From an uncultured Pseudomonadota bacterium (GTDB lineage Bacteria > Myxococcota_A > UBA796 > UBA9615): a stretch of DNA of 6,561 bases. Every line of letters begins with the position of its first letter. Position 1 is the first letter of the stretch. A model generated the notes under the pieces. The model saw only the letters and a list, made by a program, of their open reading frames with translations. It ran no database searches and had not been told where the DNA came from. Shown piece after piece: positions 1 through 5,338 of the stretch. Position numbers and translations under genes: made by a program. Location: contig CALCXL010000336.1 of NCBI GenBank assembly GCA_937907595.1, positions 1 to 6,561 on the forward strand. The letters run 5' to 3'.

Positions 1-941
1 CACCACACCCGGGTGCCGTCCTCGCAGGCAGCGCGCAGCTGCTCGTCCAGCCAGGCCAGGTGGGCGTCGACGCGGGTGTCCACGCCGCCCTTGTTGCAGT
101 CCTCCTGGTCGTACGCGTGGCTGGTGACGCCGATCACCCGCAGATCGTCGGCGTGCTCCGTCTCCACGCGCATGTAGGTGGGGCCGCCGGAGTCGCCGTG
201 GCACTTGCGCACCGTGTCCTCGCCCGCGCCGATCTGCATCTCCGCGTCGCCCACCTCGTTGATGAAGGTGTCGCCGCACTTCTTGATGCCCACGGTGCCC
301 GGTGGCGGGGCCTCGAAGGGGCTGCTGAGCTGGACCTGCTGACCCCAGCCCGCGATGGAGACGTCGGCGTCCACCGTGATCTGGTCGACCTCGGAGGCGT
401 CGATGACCAGGGCCGGCCGCAGGTCCAGGGCCTCGTTGAGGAAGATGAGGCCGATGTCGTGGAAGTCCCCGGGGCCGCCGAGGTCGTTGAGCTCCTGCAC
501 GTCGAACTCGGGGTGGGCGATCCAGCCGGCGGCGTCGACCGCGTCGGCGGGGAAGTCGGGCAGATCATCGCCGCTCGTGTAGGACATGTACTCCAGGTCC
601 GACTGGAAGCTGACCAGGTAGCTGAGGTCCTCCGCTTCGCCCAGGCCGAAGGTGAGCAGGGAGGGATCGAGGCAGTGGGCGGCGGTCAGGACCACGTCGG
701 GGGCGATGAGGGTGCCGGTGCAGGACACAGCGCGGATGGGGAAGTCGCCGAAGCCGCTGGTCAGGAAGGCGTCGGTGATGACCGCGACCGCGGTGGGGTG
801 CACGGCGGGGCTGCAGTCGTCGCCGTTGATGATCGGCAGCGCGCTCTGTCCCGCGGGCGTGGATCCGTCGACGGGGACCGCGCAGGCGGACAGGAGCAGG
901 GGGGCGGCGAGGGCGAGGCGTCGGGCGAGGAAGTGGGCCAT
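1..941 (-). CDS. Trypsin-fold (S1 family) serine protease, predicted lipoprotein; C-terminus beyond the window
   Basis: Predicted secreted, lipid-anchored serine endopeptidase. From the ATG at 941 the frame stays open for 313 residues to the window edge. Residues 1-20 form a lipoprotein signal peptide: two Arg near the start, a hydrophobic stretch, and a lipobox Leu-Ser-Ala-Cys with Cys20 as the lipidation site. The mature S1 domain appears to begin at Ile37-Ile38-Asn39-Gly40, in place of the usual IVGG. The catalytic triad is complete: His89 in TAAHC, Asp162 in DIGL and Ser251 in GDSGGP. Cys74-Cys90 and Cys247-Cys282 match two classic chymotrypsin-fold disulfides. Arg245 aligns with the specificity residue Asp189 of trypsin, so trypsin-like cleavage is not expected. 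The residue before the presumed activation site is Pro36, not Arg or Lys. There is no clear ribosome site before the ATG. It lies 58 bases after the PLC-like gene on the same strand and may share its transcript. Family assignment is secure; substrate and location (outer membrane or periplasm) are inferred. Confidence 0.93.
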   Translation of the reverse strand, partial: MAHFLARRLALAAPLLLSACAVPVDGSTPAGQSALPIINGDDCSPAVHPTAVAVITDAFLTSGFGDFPIRAVSCTGTLIAPDVVLTAAHCLDPSLLTFGLGEAEDLSYLVSFQSDLEYMSYTSGDDLPDFPADAVDAAGWIAHPEFDVQELNDLGGPGDFHDIGLIFLNEALDLRPALVIDASEVDQITVDADVSIAGWGQQVQLSSPFEAPPPGTVGIKKCGDTFINEVGDAEMQIGAGEDTVRKCHGDSGGPTYMRVETEHADDLRVIGVTSHAYDQEDCNKGGVDTRVDAHLAWLDEQLRAACEDGTRVW

Positions 942-999
942 GGCGCGGAAAGCTACCGGGCGATCCCGCGGTCGCCAAGGGCACTTCGGGGGGACCGGA
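942..999 (-). promoter_or_regulatory. Possible sigma70-like promoter for the protease gene
   Basis: In the 58-base gap between the PLC-like gene and the protease, the minus strand reads TTGGCG (978-973), a 17-base spacer, then TAGCTT (955-950), 8 bases before the ATG. The first box matches 4 of 6 consensus bases and the second 3 of 6, with ideal spacing. If used, transcription would begin at or next to the ATG, giving a nearly leaderless mRNA, which fits the lack of a Shine-Dalgarno sequence. Matches of this quality also arise by chance, so read-through from the upstream gene remains possible. Confidence 0.25.
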
Positions 1000-1890
1000 T
1001 CAATCGACACCGTTGAGGCTGCGCACCACATCGAACAGGTCGCCCACGGCGTAGTGGTCCACGGCCAGCAGATTGATGGGGCGATCGAAGGCGGCGGCGC
1101 AGGCCTGGGCCCGGGGGAGCAGGACGTCGGCCCGGTTGGCTTCGACGGCGCTGGACTCCAGGGACAGGGGGTTGCTGACCCAGTGGTTCACCAGGAACAG
1201 GGGGTTGCTGGCCTGGCCGCGGTTGAGGTCGCAGTTGAAGGCGTCGATGGAGGCGAAGCTGTAGGGCGTGTCGAACCACAGGTCCCATCCCCGGTGGTGC
1301 CAGGGCGGGGGCGGGCCGCCGGATTGGGCCGCGACCACCACGCGCGTGCCTGCGTCGATCATCTGACCGAGGGTCGGCCAGTCGCCGCCGGGGTGGGCGT
1401 AGACGAAGGGCAGCAAGCCGGAGTCGGCGAAGGCGCCCGCGGTCTCCCCGGCGGAGATCCCGTCCTCGAAGAAGAGGGCCAGGACCTCGTTCGGGTGGGC
1501 CTCCAGGAAGGCCGTCAGGCGCCCCAGCCCCTCGACCAGGTCCAGGCTGCCCAGCAGGCAGTCGGAGTGGCAGAGGTAGAGCCCGCCCTCCCAGGCGTGG
1601 GTGTCCAGGAGCATCCCCCGCACCCCGTCCTCCAGCTGCCGGGTGAGGCCGTGCTGCTGGTTGGGGAACAACCAGCCCTCGTCGCCGTTGGACATGGAGT
1701 TGTGGGTGCCGGGCAGGGTGACCTGGTCGAAGGGGACGTCGCAGAGCGCCGCGGCGCCGTTGCAGCGGCGGGGGCCGGGGTCGACGAGGGCGGCGCTGTC
1801 GTCGTCGTCCGCGGGGTCAGCCGGCGGGCAGGCGGCCAGGAGCAGCGTCGCGGCGAGGGCGGTCGATGGACGGGGGCGGCGTGAGGGCAC
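1000..1890 (-). CDS. PI-PLC X-domain-like phosphodiesterase, predicted lipoprotein
   Basis: Probable surface or periplasmic lipoprotein with the TIM-barrel fold of PI-specific phospholipase C-like phosphodiesterases (296 residues, GTG start). Only this start keeps the signal peptide, with lipobox Leu18-Ala-Ala-Cys21. A short acidic tract, four Asp then Ser-Ala-Ala (28-34), links the lipid anchor to the domain. The two expected catalytic His are visible: His63 in PGTHNS and His108 in LCHSD. Arg91 in DGVRG and Asp96 in LDTH lie between them, as in the bacterial and fungal PLC-like X domain. Later barrel segments include PNEVLALFFED (133-143) and FLVNHW (232-237). Asn64 follows the first His, where Bacillus enzymes have Asp, so exact chemistry and substrate (phosphoinositide, GPI-like or another phosphodiester) are open. 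The gene starts 9 bases after the SDR stop; an AGGA overlapping that TAG lies 7 bases before the GTG, suggesting translational coupling. Confidence 0.88.
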   Translation of the reverse strand: MPSRRPRPSTALAATLLLAACPPADPADDDDSAALVDPGPRRCNGAAALCDVPFDQVTLPGTHNSMSNGDEGWLFPNQQHGLTRQLEDGVRGMLLDTHAWEGGLYLCHSDCLLGSLDLVEGLGRLTAFLEAHPNEVLALFFEDGISAGETAGAFADSGLLPFVYAHPGGDWPTLGQMIDAGTRVVVAAQSGGPPPPWHHRGWDLWFDTPYSFASIDAFNCDLNRGQASNPLFLVNHWVSNPLSLESSAVEANRADVLLPRAQACAAAFDRPINLLAVDHYAVGDLFDVVRSLNGVD

Positions 1891-1902
1891 CAGCAGGTCC
1901 TA
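1891..1902 (-). promoter_or_regulatory. Ribosome binding site of the PLC-like gene, overlapping the SDR stop codon
   Basis: On the minus strand the SDR stop TAG runs directly into GA, giving AGGA at 1901-1898. Seven bases separate it from the GTG at 1890. This supports the GTG start and suggests that ribosomes finishing the SDR reinitiate on the PLC-like gene. Confidence 0.5.
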
Positions 1903-3393
1903 CCAGTCCGTGGGCTTGTAGTCCTTGAGGAACAGGCCCCAGAGATGATCGCCGGTGTTCATCCCGTCGAAGACCGGGTCGATGATGCGGGCGGCGCCGT
2001 CGACGATGTCCAGGGGCGGGCTGAAGGCGTGCTCCACGATCTTGCGGGCGGCGTGCAGGGCGGGGTCCTCGTCGGTGACCCAGCCGGTGTCCACGGCGTT
2101 CATGTGGATGCCGTCCTCGATGTAGTCCGCCGCAGAGGTGCGGGTCATCATGTTGAGGGAGGCCTTGGCCATGTTGGTGTGCGGGTGCCGCGGGGTCTTG
2201 AGGGCCCGGTAGAACTGCCCCTCCATCGCCGACACGTTGACGATGTGCTTGTCCTCGGTCGGCACCGCGCGCATCAGGGGGCGCAGGCGGCCGTTGAGGA
2301 TGAAGGGCGCGACGGCGTTGACCAGCTGGACCTCCAGCAGCTCCACGGCGGAGACCTCGTCCAGCATCAGCCGCCAGCTGTTGGTGGTGCGCAGGTCCAC
2401 CTGCTGGAGGTCGGCGTCCAGCTGCCCGGCGGGGAAGAGGTGGCCGCCGGCGCCCAGGTCCTCGGGCACCAGGGGGACCTGGCTGAGCAGGGCGGCGCGG
2501 GCGTCGGTGTCCTGGTAGTCGACGGGCAGCACGTTGCGCTGGCGGGGGCCGTGGTCGCTGACGAGCAGGCGGCGCTCGGCGGCGGGCAGGAGGTTGGCGC
2601 TCTTGAGCTCGCCGTCCAGCAGGTGGCCGTAGAAGCCCGAGGGGCGGCGCACCGTCTGGCAGGCGTTGTTGATCAGGTAGTCCAGCCGGCTGTGGGAGCC
2701 GACGAGCTCCGCGCAGAGGTGCTCCACCGACGGCGTGTGGCGCAGGTCGATGCCGTGGATCTCCAGGCGGTCGCCCCAGTCGACGAAGTCGGGCTCCCGG
2801 GCGTAGCGGGCGGCGGCGTCCCGGGGGAAGCGGGTGAGCACGAGCACCCGGGCGCCGGCCCGGAGCAGGAGGATGGCGGCCTGGTAGCCGATCTTGACCC
2901 GGGCGCCGGTGACCAGGGCCACGCGGCCGCTGAGGTCCGCGCTGGGCGCTCGCTTGCTGAAGTTGAAGTCGCCGCAGGGCACGCAGAGCTGGTCGTAGAA
3001 GGCGTGCAGGCGGGTGTACTCCTCCTTGCAGACGTAGCAGCGGCGCGCGCTCTCCAGGACCTCGCCGGACTCGCCCAGGGGCTCCTTGGGGGCACCGCCC
3101 GCGGGGGTGACGAAGAAGGGCTGCTCGCGGAGCTGGCGGATCCCGGTGGACTCCCGGCGCTCCTCGTCTCTGCGGTTCTTGTCCGCCTTGGCCCGCCGTC
3201 GAAGCTCCCGGGCCAGCGTCTTGCGCTCGTGGCGCAGGGGCAGGGAGACACGGCCGGCGGCGGTGAGCAGGCGGGTGCGAAGCTCGGCCGGGGCGTCGGC
3301 GAGCAGGGAGCGGTCCTCCACGATCGCCTCGAGCAATTCGGCGGCGGCACGCAGGGCCTGAGCGGAGGCCGTCTTGGGGTCGGTGTCGGACAC
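1900..3393 (-). CDS. Atypical SDR-fold oxidoreductase with N-terminal four-Cys zinc knuckle
   Basis: A 497-residue protein from a GTG start, about twice the size of a classical short-chain dehydrogenase. Residues 10-45 look helical and 55-90 form a highly charged, Arg/Lys-rich helix. A likely zinc site follows, CX2C-X14-CX2C with Cys119, 122, 137 and 140. The Rossmann domain begins near 154: VALVTGARVKIG (158-169) is the dinucleotide loop, with Lys167 where classical SDRs have Gly; LINNAC (240-245) replaces NNAG; IVNVSAMEG (384-392) supplies Ser388. The YxxxK position reads Thr406-Asn-Met-Ala-Lys410, so the catalytic Tyr is absent while Lys is kept. NAVDTGWVTDE (432-442) replaces the PG motif. 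I recall bacterial and fungal relatives sharing this knuckle-plus-SDR layout, so the changes look family-wide rather than damage; substrate unknown. The frame stays open another 113 codons upstream, but that part is low-complexity and overlaps the divergent genes. The GTG at 3393 fits a promoter with almost no leader. Confidence 0.87.
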   Translation of the reverse strand: MSDTDPKTASAQALRAAAELLEAIVEDRSLLADAPAELRTRLLTAAGRVSLPLRHERKTLARELRRRAKADKNRRDEERRESTGIRQLREQPFFVTPAGGAPKEPLGESGEVLESARRCYVCKEEYTRLHAFYDQLCVPCGDFNFSKRAPSADLSGRVALVTGARVKIGYQAAILLLRAGARVLVLTRFPRDAAARYAREPDFVDWGDRLEIHGIDLRHTPSVEHLCAELVGSHSRLDYLINNACQTVRRPSGFYGHLLDGELKSANLLPAAERRLLVSDHGPRQRNVLPVDYQDTDARAALLSQVPLVPEDLGAGGHLFPAGQLDADLQQVDLRTTNSWRLMLDEVSAVELLEVQLVNAVAPFILNGRLRPLMRAVPTEDKHIVNVSAMEGQFYRALKTPRHPHTNMAKASLNMMTRTSAADYIEDGIHMNAVDTGWVTDEDPALHAARKIVEHAFSPPLDIVDGAARIIDPVFDGMNTGDHLWGLFLKDYKPTDW

Positions 3394-3429
3394 GCGGGGG
3401 GCTGTAGCACGGCGGGGCGGTGGGGTCAG
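3394..3429 (-). promoter_or_regulatory. Putative sigma70-type promoter of the SDR-PLC(-protease) unit, likely leaderless
   Basis: On the minus strand CTGACC (3429-3424) is followed by a 17-base spacer and TACAGC (3406-3401), with TG one base before the second box (an extended -10). Seven bases then lead to the GTG at 3393. Spacing is ideal and the predicted transcription start falls at or next to the start codon. No Shine-Dalgarno sequence exists there, which agrees with leaderless translation. Confidence 0.4.
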
Positions 3430-3473
3430 CGCCAGGGCATCGTCGGGGGGGCCGCGCAGGCTAGTCTGGCGAC
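3394..3473. promoter_or_regulatory. Divergent intergenic region between the SDR gene and the small plus-strand ORF
   Basis: These 80 bases separate two divergent starts (minus GTG at 3393, plus GTG at 3474) and must hold any plus-strand promoter that lies outside coding sequence. Toward the plus strand the best candidate -10 is TAGTCT (3462-3467), six bases before the GTG, but no good -35 lies at the right distance. A GCCAG/CTGGC inverted pair (3431-3435 and 3466-3470) is too short and too far apart to call an operator. A run of seven G lies at 3445-3451. Confidence 0.5.
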
Positions 3474-3605
3474 GTGTTGCCCATCGACCTGCAACGAGCC
3501 CTCGCCTCCCAGGCGTCGATGATCGACGCTCGGGCGATCGAAGTGTCCACGACCGGCACCCTGCGGGCTGCCCAAGTGATGCCGCGCGCGGGAGCGCCCG
3601 CGTGA
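3474..3605 (+). CDS. Small ORF, 43-residue peptide coupled to the dioxygenase gene
   Basis: Unrecognised small protein, GTG start, ending in a TGA that overlaps the next gene's GTG by four bases (GTGA). Codon-position GC rises in the way expected of real genes in a high-GC genome: 31 of 43 at position 1, 25 of 43 at position 2 and 36 of 43 at position 3. The peptide has a likely helical first half (IDLQRALASQ at 4-13, continuing to about 24), a Ser/Thr/Gly-rich centre (STTGT at 25-29) and a Pro/Ala/Gly-rich tail (PRAGAPA at 37-43). It has no Cys, Trp, Tyr or Phe, no signal peptide and no membrane segment. The start has no clear Shine-Dalgarno site; TTG at 3477 or ATG at 3519 are alternatives. 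It could be a modified-peptide precursor, a small partner of the enzyme, or simply a leader ORF that controls its translation. None of these is proven. Confidence 0.55.
   Translation: MLPIDLQRALASQASMIDARAIEVSTTGTLRAAQVMPRAGAPA
3590..3604 (+). promoter_or_regulatory. Ribosome binding site that fixes the dioxygenase start at GTG 3602
   Basis: GGGAG at 3590-3594 lies seven bases before the GTG, inside the last codons of the small ORF. It is the best ribosome site in the region and argues for the start at 3602 over the longer reading of the same frame back to 3374. Confidence 0.6.
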
Positions 3606-5338
3606 GCGTCGCGCCGCCCTGGCTGCAGGAGGCGCTGGGCGCGGTGGAGCCGGTGGAGCTCTCGCCCCGGGGCCAGGGGCTGGAGGCGCGCCTGGAGTTC
3701 GGCGCCGGGCGGCGGCTGGTGGTGTCCGTCACCCCGGGGCGTCCCGAGCGGGCGGCGGGGTGGCTGGGCGCGCGCTGCCACGGGGATCTGCGCGCGGTCG
3801 ACGGCCTGGATCCCGAACAGGCAGCGGCCCTGCTTGCTCACGTCGGGCGCTGCATGGAGCCCCGCTTCGACGAGCTGCGCGCGGGCGTGGGGGGCGGCGA
3901 TGAGGGCATCGCCTACCTGCGATCGGTGGCCGAGGGCGCCGACGACCCGCGGGCGCCGCGGACCAGTCCGGGGCGGGTCGGCGCGGCCTGCCGCTGGCTG
4001 GAGGCGGCGCGGCGGGGGGACAACCGGGAGCGCGATCGGGCCCGGACGACCCTGGACCGGGAGCACGACCTGCCGGCCGACGTGGCGACCCACCTGGACG
4101 AAGCCGCGGGGGACTGGGCGGCGGCCGCGGACCGCGCCGTGCAAGGGGTCTGGGCCCGGCTCGCCCGCGCGCGCTGCTTGCTGCGCCTGCAGCGACCCGA
4201 CGACGTGCCGGCCGCGGTGGGCCGCATCTGGGGCCGGGGGACCAGCCTGGAGACCCGACGGGAGGCCGCGCGGCTGCTGGCGGCGGCGGGGGGCGGGCCA
4301 GCGGCCGACCACGCGCTGCGCCACAACGCTGCGGCGGGCATGGCGCCGGATCGGGCCGCGCTGGCGGCGTGGCAGGGGGGGGAGACGCTGGCGCCGGCGC
4401 TCCCGATCGGGTGGCGGGTGGCAGCCGGGGAGCTGCTGCGCTGGGTCGGGGGGGAGAGCCAGGCCGACCTGCCCGCGCCGGTGCCCCTGGACGACGAGCT
4501 TCTCAGCCTGTTGAAGGGCTTCGAGCGGACGGGGCACGCCTGCCTTCGGGGGGCCCTGGGCGAGGGGGGGGTGGAGGCCTGGATCGACGCCTGCCGCGCC
4601 GCCGCCCAGGCCGATCCCGAAGGCGCCATCGACGTAGAAGACGCCGACGTCGACGCTGCGAGCGTCCTGCGGTTCCGCGAGGGGGACCCGGCCACCTGGA
4701 TCCCCGGGCGGGTGGTGATGCGGGCCCCCGAGGGCCTGGACCTGCCCCAAGAGGCGCCGCGCCTCTACGCGCTGATCTGCTCTTTGGTGGGTGGCGTCGA
4801 GCGCCTGTCGGACGCGACGCTCCCCCGGCGGGTGGTCCTTCAGTGGTCGCAGCGGCCCGATCGCGATCGCCCCCTGGCGGACCTGCCCTGGCACATCGAC
4901 GACCCGGATCCGGCCATGGGGCCCGGGGGACGGGACTTCGGCCTGCTGCTGCTGGTGCTGCTGCGCGACGTCGACGCAGCGGACGGCGCCACGCTGCTGG
5001 AGCCGGGATCCGCGCAGCGAGTGGCGCGCATGCTGGACCGGGACGCGCCCGTGGACACGGTGGACCCGGCCTGGGGCCGACGCTTCGCTGAGGGCGAGGA
5101 CGTGGTGTCCGCCACGGGCCGAGCGGGCGACGTCTGGCTGGTTCACCCCTGGACGCTGCACAGCCCGGGCATCGACCGAAGCGGGGCGCTGCGGCTCTTC
5201 GCCAACCCGGGGCTGTTCCTGAGCCGGGCGCTGCGGCTGCGGGGGGAGGATCTGAGCCCCGTCGAAGCCTTCGGGGCGAAGGGGCTGGCCGACGTCGAAC
5301 CCGCGGGACCGGCGGAGGGTTCAGCCGCGGACTCGTAG
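3602..5338 (+). CDS. PhyH-type Fe(II)/2-oxoglutarate dioxygenase fused to a helical-repeat N-terminal half
   Basis: A 578-residue probable cytoplasmic enzyme. Its C-terminal part (about 295-555) is a phytanoyl-CoA dioxygenase-like domain, which uses iron, 2-oxoglutarate and oxygen, typically to hydroxylate a substrate. The iron ligands are His431 and Asp433 in WHIDDP and His520 in TLHSPG, and Arg531 is the probable 2-oxoglutarate anchor. The spacings (89 from first to last His, 11 from His to Arg) equal those I recall for human phytanoyl-CoA hydroxylase (His175, Asp177, His264, Arg275). FGLLLLVLL (446-454) is a core beta strand, not a membrane helix. Residues 1-95 form a separate alpha/beta domain I cannot name. 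Residues 125-290 are Ala/Arg/Leu-rich helices resembling TPR or HEAT repeats (for example GVWARLARARCLLRLQRPDD, 182-201). This length and fusion are not typical of stand-alone PhyH enzymes of about 250-330 residues. Substrate unknown; the repeats may bind a partner or peptide. Confidence 0.87.
   Translation: MSVAPPWLQEALGAVEPVELSPRGQGLEARLEFGAGRRLVVSVTPGRPERAAGWLGARCHGDLRAVDGLDPEQAAALLAHVGRCMEPRFDELRAGVGGGDEGIAYLRSVAEGADDPRAPRTSPGRVGAACRWLEAARRGDNRERDRARTTLDREHDLPADVATHLDEAAGDWAAAADRAVQGVWARLARARCLLRLQRPDDVPAAVGRIWGRGTSLETRREAARLLAAAGGGPAADHALRHNAAAGMAPDRAALAAWQGGETLAPALPIGWRVAAGELLRWVGGESQADLPAPVPLDDELLSLLKGFERTGHACLRGALGEGGVEAWIDACRAAAQADPEGAIDVEDADVDAASVLRFREGDPATWIPGRVVMRAPEGLDLPQEAPRLYALICSLVGGVERLSDATLPRRVVLQWSQRPDRDRPLADLPWHIDDPDPAMGPGGRDFGLLLLVLLRDVDAADGATLLEPGSAQRVARMLDRDAPVDTVDPAWGRRFAEGEDVVSATGRAGDVWLVHPWTLHSPGIDRSGALRLFANPGLFLSRALRLRGEDLSPVEAFGAKGLADVEPAGPAEGSAADS

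Noticed and set aside
60..1016. 318-codon plus-strand open frame
   Set aside because: It is antisense to the protease, whose triad and lipobox are unmistakable on the other strand; this reading is low-complexity Val/Gly/Ala/Asp.
652..1884. 410-codon plus-strand open frame
   Set aside because: It lies antisense to the PLC-like gene and the start of the protease, is Gly/Val/Gln-rich with no domain motif, and is a typical shadow of GC-rich coding sequence.
1945..3522. 525-codon plus-strand open frame opposite the SDR gene
   Set aside because: Low-complexity Val/Gly/Ala/Gln composition without motifs, while the minus strand encodes a full SDR domain.
3374..3601. 76-codon N-terminal extension of the dioxygenase to an ATG at 3374
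   Set aside because: Arg/Gly/Ser-rich and motif-free, overlapping the SDR start and the small ORF in another frame. The GGGAG site supports GTG 3602.
3394..3732. 113-codon N-terminal extension of the SDR to an ATG at 3732
   Set aside because: The extra part is Ser/Arg/Pro-rich, crosses the divergent promoter region and overlaps both plus-strand genes. The GTG at 3393 gives a sensible N-terminus and fits the promoter.
4936..4964. Hydrophobic Leu-rich stretch in the dioxygenase as a membrane helix, and its CTG repeats as a microsatellite
   Set aside because: It encodes a short strand of the oxygenase core ending in Arg-Asp, too short to span a membrane, and the CTG repetition follows from Leu codon preference.
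3461..5161. 566-codon minus-strand open frame
   Set aside because: Antisense shadow of the dioxygenase gene, rich in Arg/Pro/Gln/His, with no recognisable domain.
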